A stretch of 64,000 bases of DNA, taken from NCBI GenBank assembly GCA_015231915.1, contig JADGAR010000003.1, positions 43,002-107,001 on the forward strand. The letters run 5' to 3'. Source of the stretch: Magnetococcales bacterium (lineage in GTDB: Bacteria; Pseudomonadota; Magnetococcia; Magnetococcales; Magnetaquicoccaceae). The stretch's first letter is position 1. Each line of letters starts with the position of its first letter. Made by a program: the position numbers and the translations under genes. The notes beneath the pieces were generated by a model. The model searched no databases. It saw nothing but the letters and a program-made list of their open reading frames with translations, and had not been told where the DNA came from. Shown piece by piece: positions 26,761-36,600 of this stretch.

Positions 26761-27729
26761 TCACTTCATCCAGGGGAGCGCAACACCGGCGAATTCGTTC
26801 CAGCGCGCATCCAGTTGACCGCGCACCTCCTCGTATTGACGCGCCCGCCAGCCGATCAGGGCACCCGCGTACTGAATGGTCTCCAGGTCGGTCACCCCTT
26901 CCAGGAGCTTGTCCAACAGGCCATGCATCACCGTCACGTCGTTCATGATGCCCAGCAGATCCTGCAACCCCTTGAGATGCAAACCGAATTCCACCATCCC
27001 ATGCCCCATGAAAAGGGGCTGGAAAAACTCGAAGGCATAGCGCAGCTTCTTGCACTCGATGCGCAAAGCATGGAGTTCCGTGGTGGTCATGGAACCCATC
27101 CGCTCGCCGAAGGCCAACGTGGTGCTCATGCGCTTGCCAAGCATCCTGACGGCGTATTTGCGCACGGATTTGTCCATGCCGGCGCGCACCGCATCGGACA
27201 ACTCACCCTGCTTCCACCCCTCGGCGTCCAGCCACTTGGGAAAGTCGCTGACAAAGGCGCGATAACGCTCACCGTCCATCATGGCCCGGATCTCCTCGTA
27301 AGCCTTGTCCCGGCGCCGGGTCGTCAGTTCCATCAGCTTCTTCTCGCCGGATTCCAGCGGGATCTTGCCCGACATGGCCGCAAGCCCCTCGGCGATGAAC
27401 ACGTCCAGGTCCCGGGCCGCGCCCATGGCCGAGGCAACCCAGCCCATCTCCGCGTTCCAGGGATCGGTGATCTCCCGGGGAATCGCCTTGCGGAACAGCC
27501 CCACCGCACTGCGCAAACGGCGCAACGATACCCGCGCCTGATGCACCCCCTCGATATCCTTGCCCTTGTAGGCAACGGGCGCCCAGTCGAGCATCATTTT
27601 GAAATTGTAACGAAGGATGAGTCCAAAGGCCTCTCCGGTGCTGTTCCGATCGGTAAGGGGCACCCCCTTGACAGGCGGTGTTGCCTTGTGAACGGGCGGC
27701 GCTCCCCTGCTTTTTGATGGTTTGGTCAT
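26761..27729 (-). CDS. CHAD-domain protein (polyphosphate-associated)
   Basis: CHAD domains are all-helical with conserved His and basic residues, and they bind inorganic polyphosphate. This 322-residue protein shows IEGVHQARVSLRRLRSAVGLFRK (about residues 58-80), MGAARDLDVF, and HALRIECKKLRYAFEFFQPLF (about residues 224-244), the classic CHAD signatures. No CYTH domain is fused. It is divergent from a PPK2 gene about 270 nt away, which supports a polyphosphate link. GAGGA precedes the ATG. Confidence 0.9.
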   Translation of the reverse strand: MTKPSKSRGAPPVHKATPPVKGVPLTDRNSTGEAFGLILRYNFKMMLDWAPVAYKGKDIEGVHQARVSLRRLRSAVGLFRKAIPREITDPWNAEMGWVASAMGAARDLDVFIAEGLAAMSGKIPLESGEKKLMELTTRRRDKAYEEIRAMMDGERYRAFVSDFPKWLDAEGWKQGELSDAVRAGMDKSVRKYAVRMLGKRMSTTLAFGERMGSMTTTELHALRIECKKLRYAFEFFQPLFMGHGMVEFGLHLKGLQDLLGIMNDVTVMHGLLDKLLEGVTDLETIQYAGALIGWRARQYEEVRGQLDARWNEFAGVALPWMK

Positions 27730-27997
27730 GTTCGTATTCCTCGCATCGTTCCTTTTCGATATGGTAGAAAGATCCCTTATCCCTGCCTCGTAACCCGTTT
27801 ATGATAGATGGAGGAATGCCTTTTCACAAGCCGCCATGCGCGCAGCAAAAAAAATGCGCCAAACCTGCAACCGGCTGCAAGAAAGCATGGACACCCGCAC
27901 ATGGCGGCACTATCATTTCGCTACCTTCGATAGCGCGGGAGGGGTGCTTGATACATTTGTTTGTATTAACATGTTCCATGAATACCGGGAGAGCGGC

Positions 27998-28891
27998 ATG
28001 AGCAACAGCAAGACAGATGAAGAAAAAGGCGAGGAAAATTCCGGTCTTCTGAGCAGCCGTCTGGCTGCGGAAGCAGGCGCCAACAAAATCATTCTCGGCA
28101 AGGGGAGCCAACAGGCGCAACGGAGTGCCCGCCCCAAGTTCAAAAAAATGAAGGAAGAGGAGTACCTCAACATCATGACCCCGCTCCATATCGAGCTGGT
28201 CAAGATGCAAAACTGGGTCAAGGAAAACGGTCTCAAGATCATCGCCATCTTCGAGGGACGGGATGCCTCCGGCAAAGGCGGCACCATCAAACGCTTCATC
28301 GAACACATGAACCCGCGCGGCTGCCATGTGGTCGCCCTGGAAAAGCCCACCGACCAGGAACGCACCCAATGGTACTTCCAACGCTATGTCAAACACCTCC
28401 CCTCCGCCGGCGAAATCTGCATGTTCGACCGCAGCTGGTACAACCGCGCCGGGGTGGAACGGGTCATGGGCTTCTGCACCAAGGATCAGGTGCGTGAATT
28501 CCTGCGCTCGGTGCCGGAATTCGAACGGATGCTGGTCGCCTCCGGCATCATTTTATTCAAGTTCTATTTTTCGGTCAGCAAGGAAGAACAGCTGCGCCGC
28601 TTCAACAGCCGACTGAACGATCCCCTCAAGCAATGGAAGCTCTCCCCGGTGGACAAGGAGTCCCAGGACAAGTGGGAGGATTACACCAAGGCCAAGGAGG
28701 ACATGTTCTTCTACTCCTCCACCCCGGAATGCCCCTGGACCATCGTCAAATCGGACGACAAAAAACGGGCGCGCATCCACAGCATCAAATATTTTCTGAG
28801 CCAGCTGCCCTACAAGGGCAAAAACAAGGAACTGCTCGACTACGACAAGCGGGTCGTGCGCACGGTCTCCGAAGAGATCGGCATCGACTGA
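27998..28891 (+). CDS. ppk2: Polyphosphate kinase 2 (PPK2)
   Basis: PPK2 enzymes phosphorylate nucleoside di- or monophosphates with polyphosphate. This 297-residue protein has the P-loop-like IIAIFEGRDASGKGGTIKRF (about residues 80-99), the lid region PTDQERTQWYFQRYVKHLP, the Walker-B-type MFDRSWYNRAGVERVMGF and FSVSKEEQLRRF. It fits the single-domain class I/III type; the preferred nucleotide cannot be read off. The start at 27998 is chosen because a purine-rich site precedes it and the N-terminus then matches family length; ATG 27971 would add nine residues. It faces the CHAD gene and precedes a nucleoside-monophosphate-kinase-like gene. Confidence 0.94.
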   Translation: MSNSKTDEEKGEENSGLLSSRLAAEAGANKIILGKGSQQAQRSARPKFKKMKEEEYLNIMTPLHIELVKMQNWVKENGLKIIAIFEGRDASGKGGTIKRFIEHMNPRGCHVVALEKPTDQERTQWYFQRYVKHLPSAGEICMFDRSWYNRAGVERVMGFCTKDQVREFLRSVPEFERMLVASGIILFKFYFSVSKEEQLRRFNSRLNDPLKQWKLSPVDKESQDKWEDYTKAKEDMFFYSSTPECPWTIVKSDDKKRARIHSIKYFLSQLPYKGKNKELLDYDKRVVRTVSEEIGID

Positions 28892-28990
28892 CGCGCCACT
28901 TGAGCAACTTCGGTCGCGCGGTTGCCGACATCCATGCCGGCAACCGCGCGGCGAACGGGTTCGCGCTATCGAAACGAGGAAAGGCAACAT

Positions 28991-29683
28991 ATGACAAGAG
29001 AATCCTTGCAACTGGTCAAGTCCATCGTGGGCGCCGGGATGTACCCAACCGAAAAGGCCGCCGACGACACGACCCTCATGCGCCCCCTGGTGACCATCTC
29101 CCGTCACTACGGTGCCGGAGGCTCCACGACGGCCAAACTGCTGGCGGAACGCCTGGGTGTGCAGCTCTACGACAAGGAACTGCTCAACGCCATCGTCAAC
29201 GAAACCAAGGATGACAAACACCTCCTGGCCAGCCTGGACGAACGGGTGACCAATCTGGTGGACGACATCCTGCACGCCTTTTTTTCCAAAAAAAGCATCA
29301 ATTCCGAGGCCTATTTCCGCTACATGGCCAAGGTCATCCTCGGCATCGCCCCCCTGGGCGGGGTGATCGTGGGCCGGGCCGCCCACCTGCTGTTGCCCAA
29401 AAAACGGACCCTGCGGGTCCGCCTGGAAGGCTCCCTGTCCGCCTGCGCCAAACGGATCGCCAAGCACCGCGACATGAAACTCGACAAGGCGGAAAAGCTG
29501 GTCATCAAGTCCAACGAGGAACGCGCCGATTTCGAAAAGAAGGTCTCCAAACGGTTTCCCCGCGCCGAACAGGGCTTCGATCTCATCATCAACACCGACC
29601 GTTACTCCCCGCCCCAGACCGTGCGGATCATCCTCGCGGCCATGACGGAAGCCGGCTTTCAGGTGCCCCCGGAACAGGCGTAA
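28991..29683 (+). CDS. Cytidylate kinase-like family protein
   Basis: This 230-residue P-loop protein belongs to the cytidylate kinase-like (AAA_26) family. The P-loop is at VTISRHYGAGGSTTAKLLAERLG (about residues 34-56), VGRAAHLLLP follows, and the VRLEGSLSACAKRIAKH segment corresponds to the lid. Bacterial members of this family are poorly characterised; the fold suggests phosphoryl transfer to a nucleotide or small molecule. Start at ATG 28991 with an AGGAAAGG site. It lies 99 nt after ppk2 and may share its transcript, hinting at nucleotide/polyphosphate metabolism. Confidence 0.85.
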   Translation: MTRESLQLVKSIVGAGMYPTEKAADDTTLMRPLVTISRHYGAGGSTTAKLLAERLGVQLYDKELLNAIVNETKDDKHLLASLDERVTNLVDDILHAFFSKKSINSEAYFRYMAKVILGIAPLGGVIVGRAAHLLLPKKRTLRVRLEGSLSACAKRIAKHRDMKLDKAEKLVIKSNEERADFEKKVSKRFPRAEQGFDLIINTDRYSPPQTVRIILAAMTEAGFQVPPEQA

Positions 29684-29704
29684 CCCGACCATCTGCACCA
29701 CGGC

Positions 29705-32218
29705 ATGAACGGCAAGGAAGTGCATTGCACGCCATTCCTGCGGGGCTTGTGGCCGGTCATCGCCTCCTTTTTGCTCGGCAGCGTCCTGACCATCGGCGGT
29801 CTGCTGCTGGACAGGGAGGTCCGCACCTCCCTGCCGGCAGTGGCGTTCGTCTTTTTCGGGGTGTGCGGTGTGCTCTTCATGGCATACCGTTTCCTGCTCA
29901 AACGCTATCTGTCGGAACGGCTCTGCCATGTGCAACGGCTGAGCCAATCCGAGCAATACATCGACGCCATTCTGGAAAGCATGCCGTATGGCCTGCTGGT
30001 GGTGGATGCCCAGTGCCGGGTGAAGGCCGTCAACCGGATGCTGTTGCAATGGACCGGGTACGACAAGGCCGCGCTCCTGGGCCAGGATGCCGAAAAACTC
30101 TTCCACTCTTCCGGCCAGGATGACGACTCCCTGTTGACCCAGGATCAAATCCGCTCCAGGATCCTGGACGGGATGCTGGAAAAAAGCCCCCTGCTCCTGC
30201 TGACCAGCCAGGAGACCTCCCTGCCGGTGGAAGCCACCACCAACTTCGCACGCTACGGAAACGAAACGTCTAGCGATATCATTTTGATGCTCGGGGAACC
30301 CGCCGTTGCGCCAAAACCAACACCACCGACACAAACCCAGCCCGGCGCCAACAACGACATTCTGGCCAACATCAGCCAGGAGTTCCGTCCGGCGTTGTCC
30401 CTGATCGTCGGCCAGGCCGAGCAACTGCTCGTCACCTCCACCCCGCCCGATACCAGGGACAAGTTGCGCACCATTGCCGGCGCAGCGCAAGGGATGCTTG
30501 GCCTGCTGAACGAAATGCGCGACCTGATCCGCCTGGAATCCGGACAGATGCATCCGGAAAGGATCTCCTTTCCGTTGCGGGTTACCCTCGAAAACCTCAG
30601 CGACCTGATCGCAACCCGCGCCCACGCCAAGGACCTGGAGTTGTACTGCTACATCGCACCAGACACCCCTGACAGGCTGGTGGGAGATCCGGGTGCGCTC
30701 GCCCGCATTCTCCTCGACCTGATCGCCACCTCGATACGCTGCACGGAGTCCGGGGAGGTGACCCTGCTGGTGCAGCCCGCAGGCGTTTCCCATGCGATGA
30801 CGAACAGCGCCGAAGTGGTGTTGACCTTCACCATCGCCGATACCGGTCTCGGGCTGCCATGGGATCGTCCGGAACGGATCTTCGACCCCTTGCAGATCAC
30901 GGAGACCCCGGACAAGCGCAAAGCTGGCTGCATGGGGCTGGGATTGAGCATCGGCAAACGGCTGGTGGAAATGCTGGGCGGCCAGATCCGGGTGGAGAGC
31001 GAGGCCGGTGAGGGCACCGTTTTTCATGTCACGTTGGGCTTCGGCAAGGGCCGGAATGAGGAGTCACTCGCCAGCGAAGCCGAGGTCACGACCCCCTTGA
31101 TGGGGGTGCGGGCGCTGGTGGTGGACAAAAATCCCATGGGCTGCGTGATCGCCATGGAGATGTTGCAGGGCCTGGGCGCCGACGCCGAAGAGGTGGAAGA
31201 TCCGACGGCCTTGCCTGCGATTCTGGATCGCGCGCGCGAACAGGAACGCCCGTGGGACGTGTTAATCGTGGACCAGAAGGCGCTCCCGGAAGAAGGGATG
31301 GCGCAACTTGCGGAATGGCAGCAACATGCCGGATGGAGCGGAAAGCTGCTGGTCTTGCTGCCCTGCCATCTGTCGGCAGCGCGACCGGCCTTCAGCGCCG
31401 ACTTTGGCGAGATGCTCTCCTTGCACAAACCCCTCAAACGCACGGCCCTGTTGCGGGCGATCCTCGCCCTGCTGGAACGGCCCGTGGATATGGAGTGCGC
31501 GGACGAAACCTTCCTGGCCGGGGATGCGGCCCCCTCCCCCTTGCGGATCCTGCTGGTCGAAGAACTGGAAGAGAATCGGCAATTGGCCGCCTCGATTCTG
31601 GAACGGGCCGGCCACACGGCAGTGGGGGTCAAGGAGTGCCGGGAGGCCCTGGAACGCCTGACCTCGGAAGGACGGTTCGACCTGATCGTTCTGGACCTCA
31701 ACCTGCCGGAGATGGACGGTTACGAATTGACCCGGCTGCTGCGCACGGGTGGCGGCCCGCATGCGGAGGTGCCCATCGTGGGCGTCACGGCCCGCGATCT
31801 GCCCGGAGAGCGGGATCTGTGTCTGAGTTCCGGCATGCAGGGGTATCTGGTGAAGCCCTATCGACCGGTGGCGCTGCTCAACGTAACGGCCAAGGCGTAC
31901 CTGAAGCACCGCAACCACGAATCCGCCACCGGCGGCGTGATGCGGGAAGCCAGTTCCCTCTACCTGAAGGGGCCACGCCTGCTGCTGCAAGGCCTGCGCG
32001 CCGCCCTGGAGGAAAAAAATCCCAAACGGGCGCGGGAAGAGATCGAAGAGATCAGGCAACTCGCCACCACGCTGGGTACCGACCGGATCCGGCTGTGCGC
32101 CAGCCACATGGGCACGGCGATCCGGGCGGATGAGTGGCCGCGCGCGCAACGGCTCTACAAGGAACTGGAAGCCGAATGCGTTTGTGTCTATGAGATGTTG
32201 ATGGACCGCCTGCCCTGA
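29705..32218 (+). CDS. Hybrid histidine kinase-like protein, probable pseudokinase (H-box His replaced by Gln)
   Basis: This 837-residue inner-membrane protein has two N-terminal membrane segments (about 12-32 and 43-62). A PAS domain (about 82-190) is followed by a dimerisation-like helix whose H-box reads NISQEFRPAL, so the phospho-accepting His is Gln. The HATPase domain keeps the G1 box (IADTGLGL) and G2 box (GLGLSIGKRLVEMLGG), but its N-box is ATSIRCT, lacking the Mg-binding Asn. Two receiver domains follow: LVVDKNP with DVLIVDQ, and LLVEELEEN with IVLDLNLPEMDG. The C-terminus resembles an Hpt domain whose His position is Glu. It may therefore work as a phosphorylation sink or scaffold rather than as a kinase. 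Confidence 0.85.
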   Translation: MNGKEVHCTPFLRGLWPVIASFLLGSVLTIGGLLLDREVRTSLPAVAFVFFGVCGVLFMAYRFLLKRYLSERLCHVQRLSQSEQYIDAILESMPYGLLVVDAQCRVKAVNRMLLQWTGYDKAALLGQDAEKLFHSSGQDDDSLLTQDQIRSRILDGMLEKSPLLLLTSQETSLPVEATTNFARYGNETSSDIILMLGEPAVAPKPTPPTQTQPGANNDILANISQEFRPALSLIVGQAEQLLVTSTPPDTRDKLRTIAGAAQGMLGLLNEMRDLIRLESGQMHPERISFPLRVTLENLSDLIATRAHAKDLELYCYIAPDTPDRLVGDPGALARILLDLIATSIRCTESGEVTLLVQPAGVSHAMTNSAEVVLTFTIADTGLGLPWDRPERIFDPLQITETPDKRKAGCMGLGLSIGKRLVEMLGGQIRVESEAGEGTVFHVTLGFGKGRNEESLASEAEVTTPLMGVRALVVDKNPMGCVIAMEMLQGLGADAEEVEDPTALPAILDRAREQERPWDVLIVDQKALPEEGMAQLAEWQQHAGWSGKLLVLLPCHLSAARPAFSADFGEMLSLHKPLKRTALLRAILALLERPVDMECADETFLAGDAAPSPLRILLVEELEENRQLAASILERAGHTAVGVKECREALERLTSEGRFDLIVLDLNLPEMDGYELTRLLRTGGGPHAEVPIVGVTARDLPGERDLCLSSGMQGYLVKPYRPVALLNVTAKAYLKHRNHESATGGVMREASSLYLKGPRLLLQGLRAALEEKNPKRAREEIEEIRQLATTLGTDRIRLCASHMGTAIRADEWPRAQRLYKELEAECVCVYEMLMDRLP

Positions 32219-32222
32219 CCGG

Positions 32223-33527
32223 TCAAACGATCTCCTCCTCGCGCCATTCCACATCGCAACACACCACATGGGCGTGATCCCGCTTGCGAACCGCCATCGA
32301 CAAGGTGCAACAGATGTTCAGGGTGATGCTGGAACGGTAAGGTGGCGAAATCTGCACCACGCCCGGATTGTGAATCGCGTCGTGATAACTGGAACGCCGT
32401 GTCCAGGTTGCGCCATAGGAGTCCCGCAACGGCTTGTAGCGGGGATCGGAATGGGAGGCGCGCTGCGCCGGGACCACGTTCTCGCTCACCTGCAACCCCC
32501 GGTGGTCGAGCACATAAACCCGCTCCACCCTGGGGAGTGCCAGCAGTTTGACCGCCGCCTCTTCCAGGGAAATGTCGTCCGCCACGGCCCAGGCGCACTC
32601 CATGAATTCGTTGGTGTATTGCGACATCTCCCGGTTGTGGTGGTGTACCTCCTGAAAGACCTGACGCTCCCCCCGGATGGCCAGATTGCGGAAGGCCCCG
32701 TCCCAGTCCACGGCGCTCAGGCGGGTGGCTTTGGGTTCCAGTTTGCCGAAATAGCGCCCCTGCACGAAATCGGCCTCCAGGTGAATCGCCAAAAAGGCCT
32801 CCTCCTCGGTTTCGATCATGTCCATCAGCACCAGGCAACCGGAGGCGTGGATCAACGATACCAGATTGGCCAGCATCCGCTTGGCGCGTCCGCTGTGCAG
32901 GGCGTTGTCGATCAGGGAGTGGTCCAGTTTCACGATGTCCGGGGACAACCGCCACAGACGGTCCAGATGGGCCGACTCGGCACGAAAATCGTCGAACAGC
33001 ACCAGACATCCCAACTCCTTGAGTTGATCCATGGTGCGGGTCAACACGGTCTCGAAGTTGCCGGCGTGCTCCCGCAAGGCGATCACCAGTTGATGGGGCG
33101 GAAAACCGGTATGCTCCAGCAGACGGGTCAGGTATTCCACATCGGGATCCTTGGTGCCGAGCATGACCCGAGGATGGATATTGGTCAAAAGCCAGCGGTC
33201 GTCGATCCGCGCGTGCATGAAATTCTTGATTTGCAACAAAAGTCGCATGCGATCCATGCGAATCGCGTCCTCCGGGTCGGCGATGCGTCCGAAGATCGTC
33301 GCCGTGGGATGCAGCGCCCCTTCTTCGTCGATGGCGCGAAAGAACGCCTTGAACCCGACCCCGCGCTGATGGGTGGTGCTGTAGACCCGCTGAAAAAAGA
33401 TGGCGATCCGCCAGGAGTTGAAATCGGCCTGGAAGAGATCATCCACCTGGATCAATGCACGTTCCAGGCTTTGAGGATCCCGACCGGTAAACAGCCCACT
33501 GGAGGGGAAGGCGACTTGCTGCTCCAT
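32223..33527 (-). CDS. EAL-domain protein with YkuI-like C-terminal sensor domain (copy 1)
   Basis: This 434-residue cytoplasmic protein has an EAL-like domain (about residues 25-270) and a PAS/Cache-like C-terminal domain (about 285-434) resembling that of Bacillus YkuI. The EAL signature is replaced (GFKAFFR) and one metal-ligand Glu is Ala (IALREHA). The DDFRAES, IVKLDHSLI and FVQGRYF motifs are kept. It is more likely a c-di-GMP sensor than an active phosphodiesterase. AAGGAG precedes the ATG. It is convergent with the pseudokinase gene (4-nt gap) and is closely similar to the copy at 41716-43020. Confidence 0.85.
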   Translation of the reverse strand: MEQQVAFPSSGLFTGRDPQSLERALIQVDDLFQADFNSWRIAIFFQRVYSTTHQRGVGFKAFFRAIDEEGALHPTATIFGRIADPEDAIRMDRMRLLLQIKNFMHARIDDRWLLTNIHPRVMLGTKDPDVEYLTRLLEHTGFPPHQLVIALREHAGNFETVLTRTMDQLKELGCLVLFDDFRAESAHLDRLWRLSPDIVKLDHSLIDNALHSGRAKRMLANLVSLIHASGCLVLMDMIETEEEAFLAIHLEADFVQGRYFGKLEPKATRLSAVDWDGAFRNLAIRGERQVFQEVHHHNREMSQYTNEFMECAWAVADDISLEEAAVKLLALPRVERVYVLDHRGLQVSENVVPAQRASHSDPRYKPLRDSYGATWTRRSSYHDAIHNPGVVQISPPYRSSITLNICCTLSMAVRKRDHAHVVCCDVEWREEEIV

Positions 33528-33606
33528 GGAGACACTCCTTAAACCTCAAGGTGACGATAAGCGATGCGCAGTGATTCTAACGCAAACCGCTGCGGGTTTG
33601 CCAACC

Positions 33607-36600
33607 TTATTGCACCATGGCGCGCAAAAGGTTTTTCTTAATATCTTCAATCATAACATAAAAATTATCATAATGGCTGCAACGCCACAAACGCAGAACT
33701 TTTGGATACCATGGCGAGTCGGGACGATGCTCCAGCCAACGCCAATCCGGACCGATGGCAGGCAGGAGCACCCAACAGGGTTTTTGCAAAGCGCCACACA
33801 GATGGGCCAGGGCCGTGTCCACGCAGATGACCAGATCCAGTTGCGCCACGATGGCTGCGACATCGGCGAAATCCCCCACGGGACCGCCGGGATCCAGCAT
33901 GGGCGGTTCCGGGGCGGAAGAGACCGCCTCCCCCCCCTTTTGCAAGGTGACGAATGTCACTCCCGGCACCGACCACAACGGGGCCAGAAGCCGCACATCC
34001 GCCAGGGAGCGGTTGCGGTCGTTGACATGGGTGGGGTTGCCCCGCCAGGCCAGCCCCACCCGGAAGGGGGCCGCCGGGAGACGGCTTTTCCACAGTTCCA
34101 GGCGTTCTTGTGGCACGCCCAGATAAGGCAGCGCGTCCGGAATGGTGGCAAGGGTGGTCCCGAACCGACCGGGCAGCGACAGCAGCCGGGTCCAATAGTC
34201 GCACTGCCCCCCCCCTGCCGCATCCATGGCCTGCAACTCCAGCCACGGGGGCGCGCCGGCCAGGGTGCGCAGCAGTTCCAGCAACTGGGGCTGGCAAATG
34301 AAGATCACGCGGGTCGCGCCCCTTTCGGCCAACAGGGGCAGATAGCGGCAGAACTGAATGGTATCGCCGAACCCCTGTTCGGCCAGCACCAGAATCGTCC
34401 TGCCCGTCAAATCTTCCCCACGCCACGGGAGTGCGGAGGTGTCGATGGGGGGAGAATGGCGCGATTCATAGAGTGGCCAGCCCTGGTTGAAGTTGCCCTG
34501 ACGCAAATACAGCATACCCAGATTCATGCGGGCTTCCGGAAAAGCGGGACGTGCGCCCAGGGCCTGGTGGAAGGCGGCCTCGGCCTCGGCATGGCGGCAC
34601 AGGTCGTAGCAGAGCACCCCCAGATTGTGATACGCCTCGGCGGGGTCCGGGGCGAGCCGTGCCGCCTCCCGATAGTCGGTCTCGGCCTCGGCATGACGCC
34701 CTTGTCTTTGCAACAGCATGCCCCGTTGGAGCAGCACGCCGGCCAGGCACTCCGCAGCATCCGGGCTGGCGGGCCGCAGGCGCAACGACTCCCGGAACGC
34801 CTCCTCGGCCTCGTCGAACCGGTGCTGGTCGGTCAAGACCTTGCCGAGATTGAAATGGAGATCCGCGTGATCGGGCACGACACGCAGGATTTCCCGCAAG
34901 ATGGCCTCGGCCTCCGGGTACCGGTGCATTTCGGCCAGGAGATTCCCCAGATTGATCCGCACCTGAAGCAGTCCCGGCTGCAGGTGACAGGCCCGGCGGC
35001 AGGCCTCCACCGCCTCCTCCAGACGCCCCATGGCCTGGAGCGCCAGACCGAGATTGGCATGATACGCCGCCACTCCCTCGCGCCGGGCGATGGCCTGACC
35101 GATCAGGGTCAAGGCCTGTTCCGGTCGTCCCTCCCGCAGGGCCTCCACGCCGAGCCGGTGCAGGGATTCCGGGTCATCGCCCACTCCCAGCCGCTTGAGC
35201 GCGGGGCGGTCGATCTTGCCGTTGGCCAGCAGCGGCATTGCCGCAAGAATCCGCAAATGGTGGGGGTGCTTGTAGCGGGCCAGACGGGAATTGAGGTGTT
35301 TGCGCAATCCCTCCAGGTCGAGGGGGGCGCGGGTGACACAGAAGGCCAGTCCGGTTTCGCCCCAGCGGGGATCCGGCACGCCGACCACCACCACTTGCGC
35401 CACCGCCGGATGGGTGGCGATCTGTTTTTCCACCTCCCCCGGATAGACGTTTTCCCCGCCGGAGATGTACATTTCCTTTTTGCGACCGATGACATGGAAA
35501 AAGCCGTCCCGGTCCACCCGCACCAGATCGCCGGTGGCGAAGAACTCCCCGCGCATGGACTCCGCGAAAAGCCGCTCGTTGCGCCAATAGCCCTTGCAGA
35601 CATGGGGACCGGCGATCCACATCTCGCCCACCTCGTCCACCCCGACCGGCTGGCCGTTGCCGTTTACGACCAGCACCCTGGAATGGGCCATGGGCTTGCC
35701 GATGGAATCCGGATGGTCGAAGGCATCGGCGGTTTCCAGCAGAAAGCAGTTGGGGCCTGCCTCGGTCAGCCCGAACCCCTGCTTGAAGGGCACCCCGTGG
35801 CGATGATACCCCTGGATCAGGTTCAACCCCAACGGCGCGCCCCCGGAGAGAAAAAAACGGATGCGGGAAAAGTCGGTACACGCAAAGTCGGGATGATCGA
35901 ACATGGCCTGGAACATGGTGGGCACGGCCCAGAAAACCGTCACCCCCGCCTGGTCGATCTCGCGCAGGACCAAACCGGGGTCGAAACGGGCATGCAAAAG
36001 CAAGGTCCCCCCCACCGACAGCATGGGCAGGCAAAAAACATTAAAACCCCCTGTATGGAAAAAAGGGGTGTTGACGATGGAGATGTCCTCCTGGCGCAAG
36101 ACATCGGCATCGAGGGTGTTGGCGATGTTGGCCATCAGCATGGCGGCATGGAACATCACCCCCTTGGGCCGCCCGGAGGAGCCGGAGGTGTGCAGGATCA
36201 TCAACACCCGGTCGTCGTCGATGGGGAGGCTCGGCAACCCCATGTGACCCGGATCTCCCTGCAAGGCATCCAGGGTCGTGAATCCGGCACGGGGGGTATC
36301 GGAAAAAACCAGGGCCGGTTCCAGTTCGGCCAGGATGGGGTCCAGTTCCTGGGGGGCGAGGCGGGGGTCGAGAGGGGCCAAAATCGCCCCCAGCCGAATG
36401 GTGGCGAAAAACAGGGTGACGTGCTCCAGCCGGTTGGGGGCGAGCAGGACCACCCGTTCCCCGGGGCGCAAGCCGCGCGCGGCGAGATGACGGGCGAGAC
36501 GCGCGATTTCCGCCGCCAGTTGCGCATAGGTAAAAACCTGCCCCGTGGGGCGATCCACGAGCGCCACATGGTCCGGTCGGTGGTGCGCGTGTTCCTGGAT

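Noticed and set aside
28553..31027. Minus-strand open frame of about 824 codons
   Set aside because: Antisense to ppk2, the cytidylate kinase-like gene and the pseudokinase gene; no motifs.
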